Assembly: GCA_015501585.1 (NCBI GenBank)
Contig: JADNRY010000070.1
Location: 62,001 to 126,000, forward strand
Length of the DNA: 64,000 nt
Source: Rhodocollybia butyracea
Taxonomy: Eukaryota > Basidiomycota > Agaricomycetes > Agaricales > Omphalotaceae
Direction of reading: 5' to 3'
Shown: positions 12,067-24,500 of the stretch, piece after piece
Numbering within the stretch: position 1 is the first letter of the stretch
Layout: each line of letters starts with the position of its first letter
Notes under the pieces: generated by a model
Databases searched by the model: none
What the model was told of the DNA's origin: nothing
The model's input: only the letters and a program-made list of their open reading frames with translations
Translations under genes and position numbers: made by a program

Positions 12067-12837
12067 ATGTCGCGCTTGTCGCGTGCAACGCTCAGCAGCC
12101 GTGGACCAAGAGACTCCGTCTTTACTCGCGGCACAGCGGACGTTTATCGAGGAGACGTCCAAAGCTACAAATGTCCTGTGGATTTAGAAGAGTGTGTCGC
12201 GTCGCTGGAGGATTGTTGTGAGGAGGTAAGTTGCTTTCCTGTCTCTATCCACTTGCTTCAATATTCGCAAACCACAAGGCCTGTGAGATCGGACACCTAC
12301 TGCGAAATGGAACCCAGGATCTTCCTCGAATGACCAAAGTTCTTCAAAACCAATTAGTATGTTGATTTCTTTCCTTTCTTCGTTCAACAGTTCGTTCAAC
12401 TGGACTATCTAACAGGTATTCGCCCTGACGCCATCATCGACGTTGCAAAAGTATAAAGCAGATCTCATAGATGAAGTCGAACCTGCAATTCTAGAGCTCA
12501 TTCAAAGAGCTCAGATAGGATTACAGGCTGTTGAGAAGAAAGAAAAGACGCTGGAAACGAAAGTGCGTCTAATTATTCCGCTTTTTAATGACTTACTCAA
12601 CGTAACCGTTTGTTGTAGCTCGAAGTTGCTCAAAATCGACCAATCATAAATAGTCAGACAACAGCGGCACAGAAGCTGGAAACACGCCAATTGGCAGCCC
12701 TCACGAAGCAAAGAGAACGTTTGGAAGACGAGCTGAAGATGTTGGAACAAGAAGTCGTTGTGCTGGTGAGCCTTTGAACTCTTGTTGAATTTCGTTTCGT
12801 TAAGCTATCTCAGGAACGTGAGGTGTTGAAGTCATGA
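12067..12837 (+). CDS. SPC19: DASH complex subunit SPC19
   Basis: Five exons (12067-12225, 12279-12356, 12416-12562, 12619-12765, 12814-12837) give about 184 residues, near the usual length for this subunit. Diagnostic blocks are LEECVASLEDCCEE, then ACEIGHLLRNGTQDLPRMTK, VLQNQLVFALTPSSTLQKYK and DEVEPAILELIQRAQIGL. These are followed by a coiled coil (KQRERLEDELKMLEQEV). Spc19 belongs to the ten-subunit DASH/Dam1 ring that couples kinetochores to microtubule plus ends. Each exon joins in phase and all donors are GT. The 3' exons are duplicated about 8.3 kb away (20918-21505), where the copy is no longer translatable as SPC19. Confidence 0.92.
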
Positions 12838-13230
12838 CCGATCTTCGCCATCGATTTTGTATATTATTGGAGAATATGGATAATGGCACTTTAACAAGGC
12901 ACTGGCTGGCTTCGACGGGATTACAAAATCGACAATCCGAATTGAATCAACACGAACTTGCGATTCTTGCTGCGTGTCCCCGAGCGTTGAACGCGAACCC
13001 TTCGCTGTGGCGACACTCGTAATACCACCCAAATACCACCATTTGTTACAAGCCATTATGATCGTGGCTGGTATTGATGCTAGCCCTCGAACTGGCCGGC
13101 GGGAGTGTCAGTTTCGGACTTCGTGGTCGGCTCGGTGGCCTTGAACTTTTCTACCGTCCATTCACGCCGCGCGTTCTACGTATGCTTCAATATACTTTTG
13201 CGCCCAAATTGTCTTGTCGAACTAAACGAG
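12585..13230 (+). repeat. Segmental duplication, left copy (SPC19 3' exons plus downstream DNA)
   Basis: From the end of SPC19 intron 3 through about 390 bases past its stop, this DNA is repeated in the same orientation at 20918-21505 with scattered substitutions and small indels. Both copies keep a plus-strand frame with LELAGG and LRMLQYTFAP. That may be a small downstream gene or just chance openness. The left copy is the functional one because it completes SPC19. Confidence 0.85.
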
Positions 13231-13893
13231 TACCTTTTTTGGAATACAATGATCGTGTATTCGAAGGCTTCGTCGCGAATATGAGATAAAGTTGAAGCGG
13301 CCTTGTATCAGCGCGGATGCGAGTCATGTGTGTGCGATTTTGTTGCTTGTGTACTCCAAGAATAAGATAAACCGTTGACAGACGCGTTCACTTCGACATC
13401 CGAGTGGCCATGGGAAGACAATATTGAGTCTTTGCCTTCTCTAAAGTTAAGGGCCTGTTCGGCAACACGAATCCGGATTTTGTGTGATTTTGCCAGAGGC
13501 GAGATTTTGAAGACTTATATAAAATGTTCGGATCAGCTGGCCGGTCGCCATGACTCTGGAAATGACATAACATGACATAACTCCTGCCCTGACATGTCGG
13601 ACGTTCCTCTCACTGTCCCGCAAGTCGTCCCGACCACTCTCAACAATGCCACCCAGTGACCAACATGTTCTGGTCATCATCTTTCAAGTTTAATGTAATT
13701 GTATATTATTGTTAAAGCGATTTTATTTCTCTATATTGTCTAAGCAAGTTAAACCTAAAGTAAAAACTACATTTGAGAGCGGCGGGCATGTCTGAGCATC
13801 GAGCGGGGTGTTGACCTCAACATGGAAGAAATGTCTGACAGCACGCGCGTTTACACGGAGCGCTCAACTGGCTGATCTGATCAATACTTACAA

Positions 13894-14312
13894 ATGCTTG
13901 ATGGCTTTTTTATATGGTGGCAAATCCCAACAAAATCTGAGATTCGTGTTGCCGAACAGGCCCTAAGTTCGGACAAAGTCGATTCCGTTGTCATAAGCCA
14001 GAATGCCGTTTTTAAGCGACGAGTTTCTCTTCAAGGTTTATCTTGTTTTGTGGCTGGTCCCATTGATTTAAAGGCGTTGAGTCGATTGATTCTGTTGCTT
14101 GGGATTCTGTGTTTGCTTGCGCTGATCGACAGAACAAACCTAGGCGTGGCACGAGTTGCAGGCATGGCTGAAGATTTGGTGAGTTCAATTTCGTTTCAAG
14201 CTTATATTGGTAAAAGTACTGATAATATCACTTAGGTTTGTCTATCGGGACGCGCTACAGTATCGTCTTTTGCGTGTATTTCATTCCATTCATCTTATTG
14301 TAGGTGGAATCT
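13894..14312 (+). pseudogene. Truncated N-terminal fragment of a Dal5-like anion:cation symporter (MFS)
   Basis: The frame carries DLKALSRLILLLGILCLLAL followed by IDRTNLGVARVAGMAEDL, the first helix and D-R-N-G-A signature of the allantoate-permease (Dal5) group. After a short intron it continues LSIGTRYSIVFCVYFIPFIL and then stops at TAG. No further helices could be found downstream; an intact member has 12. The intron phases also do not join cleanly. It lies between the SPC19 duplication and the NLR gene and looks like a decayed or truncated copy. Confidence 0.6.
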
Positions 14313-14681
14313 CCTTGGATATCCTCATTTCATACTAATAATATATTTCGTAGTGCATAGCTGTGAGCCGTTGGGGGTGGAGTGTACTGTTACTTCCCTG
14401 CTAGACTGTGCTATTTCGACCAAACCAGCAGATAATGCAAAAATCGTATAAAACTTATGCGGTTCGATAGTTGTCTCCCCTAAGCAAGACATGAACATAT
14501 GCAGGAGGACCAATCGGAAGAAGCGGAGTACAGTAGAAACGAATATCTAAATAAGAAATTTCTTGGACAGAGATCCTGGCGATATAGGGTAGAGGGACAA
14601 GGGCTTACAGGATTCGGGCTCTTCTTAGTATAGTACTACTACTTTACACAAAGCTTCAACTGCAGAATAATATACGTAGCC
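14313..14681. other. Intergenic, nothing seen
   Basis: AT-rich stretch between the MFS relic and the 3' end of the NLR gene. No conserved frame was seen. Confidence 0.4.
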
Positions 14682-17600
14682 CTAATTTGAGCGTACTCGC
14701 GGATCTATACACTCCTCCCAAGCCGTTCCGTCGACAAACCGAGTGAAATCCAGTTTCGTTGTGCCATCTTTATAAATGACAAGTGAGTTATGCGGAAAAT
14801 ACAGGCCACGATGCAGCCAAGGTGGGACCCAGAGTATTGGTTGAGAGTTTGAGTTCAATATCCATCCATCTTGAGTAAGTGAGCCACCTCCAAGCGCATT
14901 CTTCAAAGTGTGATCTGGAGTAGTCTGTATTATTGTTAGATCTTGTAACCAAATGGGTGATAGAGGCATGGAGCACATACCTCGAAGACACGAATTGGTG
15001 TATCCTTAGAACCGGAGACGACTCGCCTATGGTCAGGAGAGAAATCAACAGAGACTACTGCGCGCCTGTGCCCTTCAAATGGACCAGCTACAAGAGTCCT
15101 GGTCTCTAAATCCCATACACGCACAGTTCTGTCATCAGACCCAGACACGATCCATTTTCCATCCTGGGAGAAAGCAATGCTGTGGACTTCATCGTGCCCT
15201 TCAACCAACCGGTGTGTAATATGCTGTGATCTTACATCAAAGACCCGCACCACACTATCCTTCCCACAAGCCCCGACCAGTCGACCATCAGGTGAGAAGG
15301 TAATGCTGTAGGTCTGGTGGGGTACTCGAAATTTGAATGGGCCTTCTACCAATGCTCCTGTTTGCGCATCCGACACCCTAGCACTTCCTGGCAGTGATAC
15401 AGACCTGAGGCTGATCTGTCCACTGTCTAATGAAAAGGCAATGGAGGTCACAGATCCAGTAACATCGGGCAGTCTAATGACCAGCGAACATGTTGCCACA
15501 TCCCACACACGGACTGTTGAGTCATCAGACCCAGATACGATCCAGTCACCTTGTGGCGAGAATGCAACACACTGTACCATCTCGCTGTGCCCCTCAAATG
15601 GGCCAGAAACCATAGTGCCGTTTCGCACATCCCATACTCGAATAGTCGTGTCCTTAGACCCTGAGACAATTTGTTCTCCATTATGGGAGAATGCAATACA
15701 AAAAACCGTTTCTGTGTGTCCATGAAGCGGCCCAGTGACAATGGTCCCTGTGCATGCATCCCACACACAGACTGTGCTATCTTGAGATCCAGATGCAATT
15801 TGGTTCCCCTTGGGTGAGAAAGCAACACAATAGACAGCCCGAGAATGTCCTGTGCATCCTGTATGATACATTTGCACAATCTCTTGGTTATAAGCCTGGC
15901 TATCCACTTGATGTGTCATGGAGAGATCTTGATGTGCATCCCAGACACGAATAGTCTTATCCCCCGAACCTGTTACAATTCTCATCCCATCAGGGGACAT
16001 GGAGACAGACAAGACAGCCCCAGTGTGTCCATCAATTGGGGCTGAGACAAGTGCACCTGTTTGCACATTCCAAATGCGCAGCATTGTATCATCATATCCC
16101 ACTACAATATGTTCCCTATTAGGAGCAAAGGCGACAGAATAAGCTTTTGAGCCCATAGGGGTAGGAACAGCAATAATCTCAGTGCCCATGCGTGCATCCC
16201 ATACATGGACTGCTTCATGTGACAGGGACACAATGTGTTTTCCATCAAGTGAGAAAGCAATAGACCGAACATATTGACTATGCCCTTTCAATGGTCCAGT
16301 GACAAGTTTTCCTGTTTGTGTGTCCCAAACTTGCACCAAACCGTCCATGGTGCCAGACACCACAAGTTGGTCTCTGTTGGGCGCAAAGGCAATGGCCCGC
16401 ACTGATGTTGTATGCTCAATAACCATGGCCACTACATTGCCCTCACTGTGCTCATCCCAATCCCAAATGCGAACAGTCTTGTCTTGAGATGCAGACACAA
16501 TCTTCTTTCCATGAGGAGAGAAACAGACAGAAAACACTATGTCTGTATGTCCAATCAACGGAACACCAATGATTTTACCCGTTTGTGCATCCCACACACA
16601 CACAGTTTTATCATTAGAGCCAGACACAATATTTTCGCCGTCACATGAGAAGGCAACACAATTGACTCTTTTTTTGTGTCCAGTAAATGGCCCAATGATT
16701 AGCTCACCTGTGTGTGCATCCCAGACCCGCACTGTCATGTCGCTGGACCCTGAAGCAATACGATTTCCATCAGGTGAGAAGGTAACAGAACGAACATTGC
16801 CACTGTGACTCTCAATTGTTGCTTGCAGTCTTGGCCATTGACCACCCACAGTGCTTTGGATGTCCACCGTTTGAACAAGCAAAGAAGAAAACTGCTTCTT
16901 GACTTTTGACTTGCTTGGTGCAAATGGAAGTGCTGAAAGATATATGTGGGGCACACTATGTGAAATGACAGGTGCAAATGCAATCACAAATTTGACTGCA
17001 TCTTTTGCAAAATTTTCAAGATCCTCTTCATGGTAATACTAAACAATCAATCAAAATCAGCAATGTCAGTAACTCTGCAGAAACCCACTTTGGCAAGCTT
17101 AGCCACAGCTTGAAGAGCATCTACTGCAATTCCAGTTCTCCGCTGTACACAGAGGACCTCAAGCCAAAACAGAAATTTGGTATACATCAGGTCCTTCAAG
17201 TCTGCAAAGAGGCCGTCTGGAAGACGTGGGGTATCAGAACTAATCACTGCAAGGTGAATGCCCCAGAACAAGCTTGAATACAATAAATGGGGAGAGATGC
17301 AAGCTATACTGCGATCAGATAGGTCCGGGACTTTGGTGGTGTAAATATGCGAGTCTTCAAATCCACATATATTGAATTGGAGTTCTTTCTTCAGGACCTG
17401 CAAGCACCCTTGTGCAATCTGCAGCTCTAAGATAGACGAGTCAATAAACCATGGATCTCCCCCAATCGACCATGGTTGGTCAGATAATCAGAGAAGGAGG
17501 CATGGAGTATCTTTACATGTTGGCCAGGAGCCCACTGCAAGACACATCCAAGCCTGCTGAAAATGTGGCTAGATGAGTGTTCTGGCTCCAAACCCAGGAG

Positions 17601-19995
17601 TACATCAATCATTGCATCAGACACTGGAGTCTTCCCAAGCACTACTACAGACAGTGCTGCTTGAGCTTCTCTAATGAACATTTTGTCATTCCATGGCCCT
17701 ACAGCTTTTAGTGCTTCAGCATAAAGATCATCAAGGTTGGTTAGACCCTTGTCTAGAAGGATTTCAAGTGCTTTATTGGGGTAATATGATTGAAAAAGGT
17801 ATTTTGCTGCTGTAGAAGCCCAAATGAAGAGACCTGAGGAGTGCTGAGTCAGAGCTTCCATTTGTGACTCCCCTGGCCAAGTAGGACTCAAATTCCGATG
17901 ACTGTGCCGCTCCCGTATCTCCACCATCTGATTGTCAAGGTAGATGCGGATGTCTGTGAAGCTGGCCTCCATTGTAATATCAAGCAAGAACTTGGTAATC
18001 TTTTGTTGAATCTCAAATTTCGATGCAATATCAGAATCAGGGCGACTGGTGATGAAGAAGCGAACTGCAGGAGGAAGTTTGGGGAAGTCTTCTGAGATCA
18101 AAGAGACAAGAACCCGCCGGGATTCTGCATTGCCACATTCATCCAAGGCATCTAGAACAACAATTATTGGCCCATGGATGTGATCCTGCGATGCAATGAG
18201 AGGGTCAAGAAGGAGCTTCTGGAATTGTGTCTGGATGGGGAAGTCAATTGAGGCAGGATCGTTACGGATGGCATTGCAGATAGCAGATGCGACATGAACA
18301 TTCGAGCGTGCCAGGTAGAATGCAATTGTGCGGATGACATCGGCGGGGTCACTGCGAGATTTATCAGCTCTGTTGAAGAACAGGAATGCGCCAAGATGTC
18401 CCAGCTCTCGGAAGTATTGAGAGACAGACGTAGCTATTGTACTTTTTCCTGCGCCTGCAACACCCGACAACCAAAGAATATTGCCAGGATTGTTATCATC
18501 CGGTGGTGTGGTGAGCCAGTTTGTGATTAAGCCTCGTATTTCCTCGCGAGTTCTGGGTAAGCACTCAGGGCGCAAACTCGCGTTCATCTTCACCGGTTCG
18601 AGGTTATTAAGTGTCTGGGTTTGAGCTGAGGTAGGGCATGAAGACTTAGCACGTGCGGATCCAGCGACATTGACTCACTATTTCCTTTAATTATTTCGCC
18701 ATTCTCTTCCACCTTTTTACCAATCTCTTCCGCTGTTACCAGTGCTTTGGTTGATACAAACAAGGTTTCCACAGCTGTTCCCCTGTCAAGGGATGCCCTC
18801 AGGTTCTGAAATGCAGTGATAAAACCTTCAATCTTGTCACCGTCTTCAGAGAGAACATTGTTGAGGAGTCTGACTGTAAAGTTGATCAGTACAACCAAAG
18901 AGCAGTTCCCAGATATATGTACCACCGAATCCATGGCCAGTGTATTCCCGAATGAACAAGACACATATTTCGGTCTGTTTGACTAATCCATTGATTGTTT
19001 TTGTAAAGCGTTTGATTTTTTCAGATACTGCTGATTCGATATCTTCTGCGAAAGCATAAACATCAGCCATAGTCTGGACCAGTCTGCAAACATCTTCATC
19101 TGTCTCCTTCTGTTTCTGCACAGCCTGATTCTATCATTAGTGTATACAAGAGACTATTCAATGGTAGGCTACCTCATACACCGAAAACAGGACCTTCCAC
19201 GCCACATTGGAATAAGGATGAATCTATATTGGGATGTGTCAGTAAGTGTGAATAAACCGGTACGTTGATTCCTGGCCTTCGCGAGCTCGGCACCGACAAT
19301 CTTAAGCCTCGAGAGAACAGTTCCTAGGTTAGATAACAGATCACTGTTGTTCACTCCAGTATTCACGATTTTTCCAATTGTGGAACTTGTATTTGCGCTT
19401 TGGAGAGTCTCAATATATTGGGTCGCATTGGCAAGGGCAACTGCCCCAGCTGGAAGAAGGCCGATTGAGGTCAGACGCACAACAAGTGTGGGTCCCGGCG
19501 TGTTCTTCTCCATGTGGTCGAGGATGATGGAGAAATCTATAAATTTTGGCATTAGAAGTGGTGCAAATAAAACGAATGCTGGCTCACCTTTCTGCCCTTC
19601 ATCCGTCTCGAGTAGCTGAACAATCTCCATCTTCTTTTTGGCCAGACATTTATTCGCAAGAGGAAAGGTAGATTTATGGAAAACCTGCAAAGTGATGATG
19701 GAAGATGGACTATCCACCGAACTTACGCGACTTCAGTACCCTACGTTCACCGTCGGTTGAGCAGATGGACCTACAGACTACAAATCTGGTTCCACATGGC
19801 TACCCATTTTCTGCTTGAGTTCGTCCGATGGACTGTCTTGCCATCGATGTCAATCGCGACGTAGAGATTTGGGGTATCGTGGATAACGTTCGGCTTCCAG
19901 TGGATCCCGCTAACGCTTATAACTGGATGATGTCTGTGAGTGCTGTACAATAAGAGTAGATTGAACTAACTCTTCAGCTCGTAGCTCTGTGCCAT
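14682..19995 (-). CDS. C2-NACHT-WD40 STAND protein (fungal NLR)
   Basis: Start at 19995 reads MAQSYELKIISVSGIHWKP and leads into a C2-like domain (NLYVAIDIDGKTVHRT, then SSIITLQVFHKS). A helical linker (about 19,590-18,640) follows. Next is a NACHT NTPase: Walker A GVAGAGKST at 18438-18464, Walker B IVVLDALDECG near 18133-18165, and FITSRPDSDI. After a winged-helix-like region come 14 WD40 repeats (about 16,870-14,950), enough for two seven-bladed propellers. A conserved tail (GWILNSNSQPILWVPPW, RFVDGTAWEECID) ends at 14682. Such proteins are fungal NOD-like receptors: the propeller senses a ligand, NACHT oligomerises and the N-domain acts. Regulation is not visible. A one-base frameshift lies at 17459-17463: YLTNHGRLG and GDPWFIDSSI are in different frames unless the G5 run is G6. 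Confidence 0.92.
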
Positions 19996-20178
19996 GGTCG
20001 AGGTGTTAGTTCAGGGGACAATGCGAGCGTTGGACGGATAATTCTAGCCAATCGGGTATCTTGACAATTGATATCTCAATGAATTCTATTCTTGAGCGCT
20101 GTATGACCTGAACGTAAAACGTAAACTTCGTTAGCTTGATATCGATATCAGTCTTCAGACTGCGCCACACCATGGGTT

Positions 20179-20589
20179 CTATGACTTATTGCCATGAATC
20201 TTTTTTAACTGACACCTCCTGGCACCTCCTGACGTTCCTTCTTGGATATCATCCCAAGTCCTCCTCTTGATTTTCATTCTCGCAAGGAATTTGACCGATT
20301 TGTACATTGAACCAAGCGGACGCCGATCAAGAACGCGACTATCTGGACAGGGAATGTAGACGGTTTGGAGATTGTTCTGGATGATATTCTGCTGGGTCAG
20401 GGAATAATTCGAGCCGTTGGTATCAATGTTCCAGCTCTTAATACGTACCACGATGATTCCACTATCGAGGCAAATGTGTCTGGGGTTTCGCCAGGGTGAG
20501 TCTCGATTTAATGGACTATAATAGACCCGATAGCTCACGTAGCCATCGAATTGTAGATTTGTACTCACATCTGGATGATTCATCGCCAT
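20179..20589 (-). CDS. Hypothetical protein, 136 codons
   Basis: An uninterrupted minus-strand frame starting MAMNHPDVSTNLQFDG and ending KKIHGNKS. It has no signal peptide, membrane span or motif I recognise. It lies just upstream of the NLR gene on the same strand, inside the interval bracketed by the two duplicated segments. It may be a chance frame; an in-frame GTGAGT early in it could equally be a splice donor. Confidence 0.25.
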   Translation of the reverse strand: MAMNHPDVSTNLQFDGYVSYRVYYSPLNRDSPWRNPRHICLDSGIIVVRIKSWNIDTNGSNYSLTQQNIIQNNLQTVYIPCPDSRVLDRRPLGSMYKSVKFLARMKIKRRTWDDIQEGTSGGARRCQLKKIHGNKS

Positions 20590-20917
20590 CGCTATCAGGT
20601 TCGATGCAAATTCAAGAAAAAGGCTTGTACAACCCTAGCTGCGTTCTCTCGACGCGTTGAGCACACACGATAACGGTTTTCGTCTCTCTATATCCGGGGG
20701 TGTAACTACAGCTGTTACTTTACAAGGTTTTGCTATTGGTATAGCTTGCTACACATACCCACCATCTCCTTGCCCTCTTACCCAAATTAGAGGTGGTCAA
20801 GCATTGTTTGCACTGACATGCGTGCATCCGCGGCAGACATTTGGCACAGTGTGTCCCCGACTGTTCCTCAATGGGACCGCGCCGGTTCTTCCTTCCTTCC
20901 TTCCTTCCATCCTGCTC
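20590..20917. other. Spacer with CCTT microsatellite
   Basis: No gene seen. A short CCTT tract (about four to five units) sits near 20889-20910, close to the left border of the duplicated segment. Confidence 0.4.
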
Positions 20918-21505
20918 ATTTGATGACTCAACGTTTATTGTAGCTCGAAGCTGCTCAAAGTCGACCAATCATAGATAGTCAGACAGCAATGGCACCGAAG
21001 CTGGAAACACGCCGGGCGGCAGCCTTCACGAAGCAAAGAGAGCGTTTGGAAGACGAGTTGAAGACGTTGACAGGAAGCCGCTGCGCTGGTAAGCCTTTGA
21101 GCTCTGATTTTCATTTCATTAAGCTATCTTAGGAACTTGGAGTGCTGAAATCATGACTATCTTATCGGTTTTGAAGAATATGGCACTTTAACGGGCACTG
21201 GTTGGCTCAAACGGATTACAAAGTCGACAATTTGAACTGAAGCAACATCGCAGTTCTTACTGCGTGTTCCAGAGTGTTGAATGCGAATCCTTCGCTGCGG
21301 CCACACCTCGTAAACGATTGACCATTCGTGATAAGCCATCACGCTCGAGGATGGTGATACTTACCCTCGAACTGGCTGGCGGAAATGTCAGTCTCGGACT
21401 GCATGGTCGACACCATGGCCTTGAACTTTTATACCGTCCACTCACGCTGCGTCTTTTGCGTATGCTCCAATATACTTTTGCGCCTAACTTGCCTTGTCGA
21501 AGTAC
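20918..21505 (+). repeat. Segmental duplication, right copy (decayed SPC19 3' end)
   Basis: Direct copy of 12585-13230. The SPC19 exon here reads with substitutions and a deletion near 21070-21080 that destroys the frame. The intron and last exon remain recognisable (ACTTGGAGTGCTGAAATCA near 21134). The first SPC19 exons are absent, so it is a 5'-truncated pseudocopy. It ends about 90 bases before the glutaminase stop codon. Confidence 0.85.
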
Positions 21506-21596
21506 ACGGTATGGACTATACGAGTAGTACTACGGATGCTCGTATGATTAGACTGTTTTATTCGAAAGAAGCTGCAAAAAACAATATCAGATATTG

Positions 21597-24500
21597 TCAT
21601 ATACGACATTTAACACAGTGTACCAGCGCAAGGTTTCCTCCTACTACAGGCCGATTCTCATTCGAGCTATTGATACCGGTGTCATCTTCAAATCTGTCTC
21701 CAAATGGAGTTGACGTCAAGCCGCTCGAGAGCCAACTGTGTATTGCATCTATGAAGCTTGTTTGAACCGCAGCTGAAGTGGTCATTGCCGTCCAAATCAT
21801 CCAATCTGGAGAGCTCATTGAGCCGCAGTGGAAATAAAAATCGGTCATGGTGTAGTACATACCCGCAGAAGTGTAGGTAGTTCTACTATCAATTGGGAAT
21901 CCGTATTTTTCTTGAAGGTTGTGCTTATTCAATTTTCGAGGACAGGAACGAAAAAGAAGGCAAACTTGCCGATGTTGTTTGCGTACCAGGCTGATTCTAG
22001 TACGAAACGCTTATCAAAGTCAATTCTACAATTAAAAGATAGAACACGAACGCAAAGAATTGACCGAAGGAGGAATGAAGTTGAGACCAAGAAGCTTGTC
22101 CATCGCTAGGTTATAGCCTAGGACGTCTCTTCAACGAGCGTATCAGATCCCTTACGCCGTTATATCACTGAAGTTCTGAAAGCATACGTTGAATCGTTCC
22201 CGTACTATCCGATATGAGCCAAACGTCAAAGTTCGTCAATTAATTAATTTTACCTCTAATATGAGATGCGATCCATCTGAACTAATTCCGTGCTCTTGCC
22301 ATGTGCTGAGATAAGAGGCAGCGGTCGACTTCGATACTGGGGTTAGGACTCAATGGTGAAAGAGATGATTTAACGCACCCTATAGGAGTTGGACGCCACG
22401 GTATCATTGAGATAAGTCTCTGAGATGACAGACATGGCCTGGATACCGATGATACCCTATCGTTTGTTTGTCAGTATCGTACTTTTACGTTCAGTGGAAT
22501 TGGATTACTTTGATTGCCAGGTTTGTCTGATTCGGGAGAGGGCCAGCGAAATCTGTAGTACTTAGCTGGTCCGCAGGGAACAAGGTATTTGCAACCAGAT
22601 AATCTGCCCATTGAGTAAACAGCCCAGACTGCCAGGAGGTCAATCACGCCGATGTAAGACTGTGTAGTAGAATACACTCACGTATGTTGTAACCAGCGAG
22701 GTATCGCCAGTTCGCTGGGTGTAGTCCAAAGCCATATTAATCATATTTCCGCTCTCTGTGGATTTTATGAGCGAGTCAATGACGCGGTAACTCATTCGAA
22801 GGGTTCACCTTCTATTGGCATAGGTTCGTCTGGACGCAATCAGATAGGTCAAATCTCGTTCACTGAAACAATATCGAAGGCAACAAACCATTGCCTAGGT
22901 TATGACCATTTGCGATCGGACTGCAAAGGTTAGATCAATGTAACAGAGGAGAAGGCTAGGTCATACTAAGTAGAGCCCAAGTCGTGAGCGGCGTAAACGT
23001 TGGGATATTGCCCCGTCTCTTGGTATTGCAGGAGTGGTAAAATCAAGTACTTTCCGAGTTCTGGATTCATCAGCATGAATGCAGGCCAGGCCTAGAATGA
23101 ATAGATAAGTAATTATTAGGCGCAGATACTATGGACACACCGGCATAATGACATCGACTGTGTTGACGTTCTAAGATATAATCAGTCCGAGTAGGCTCTG
23201 ATTTGCCAGCCGAAAGGCTCACCCCATCACTAGATATTTCTGAAATGCAACGATGAGATAAAACAACGGCAAGTATAGATGGTCACAGACCTTTCAAGAA
23301 CATAAGGACGTCACTTGTATTCCAAGCACCGGGGGATCCGGATATAGTCAGTTCGGTGGCTCCAAAAGTCTGTCTCATAGAAAGTGCGACGATATCTGCA
23401 TAGGCCGACGAGATTGACGCTGCCGCAATTTGTAGGCTTTGATCCAAAGTTTCAGCTCGTGCCAAAGCCATTGGATAGTCGGAGAGAAAATCAGATATCT
23501 ATTGGAAATATTCACTGGTGCCGATGACGGAACATTGACCGACACGTACCGCCGCTGCAACAGTCGAATAATTACTCCAAAAGTAATAACTGCGATCTTC
23601 CAAGGCGTCTCCGCTTTGGATGTAATGGACAACGGGATCCCGAACATGACCAACAGAGAATACTGCAGATTGAGGCTCACTAGTGACCATCCCGAGCGAT
23701 GCAGCAAACGCAAACACCGGCCAATCATCGCTCACAGTACGGAAGTTTGTGTCCAATGTGTTAGCAAGCACACCATTGTCGATAAACTGTGCACGAACAA
23801 CCACATCTTGGCCCGTTTGATAGGTGGCGCCTTCGAACTACGAGAAAGATGTCAGATGGAGAATCATATCAACACTCTGAATACATTTTCAGTGGAATAA
23901 TAGATCGATCCCTCTAATGAGAGCACGATAAGGACTACATCAAGCGCGACCGAAATATCCACTCACGTTGAATCCGATCCGCGCTTTCTACGTACTCTGT
24001 CTGGGACTTTAACTGCGATTGATGTGTGAGGACAGAGCCGGTAGTAGTACTATTCCATTCTATGACAGACGTATCGTTCGAGGTGAGCCATTCGCCCGAA
24101 ATATCGGTATAAACAGCAACAGTATGAGGTAATCCATCTGTAGACGCAGCTGCAACAGATAGGTAAGAAAATGGGAGGGACTGTTTGACGAGGTCGATTG
24201 CCTATGATAGAAGAAGATCGAAAAGAATCCCAAGTCGGAACGGAAGTTGGATCATACTTCGATGGGGCTGAGAAATGTGACTGTGAGCTCTACAGGTCCT
24301 GCAGTAAAAACGAAGATCGATTGAGTCGAAGTGAACTGTTGAGGATAGTCAGAATAAGCCAAGCGGATACCTTCGACCTACCTCCGCGCTAATTTGAGTA
24401 GCTTTCGTGAAATTGGTTCCACTGACAACAGGGTTTCCAAGGAAGTTGTAGGCAACTTCGTCTACATTTGCAAAGCCAGCCCATCCAACGGTCTAAGACA

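Noticed and set aside
20657..20923. 88-codon plus-strand frame before the right duplicate
   Set aside because: Ends in a microsatellite-encoded run and shows no conserved features.
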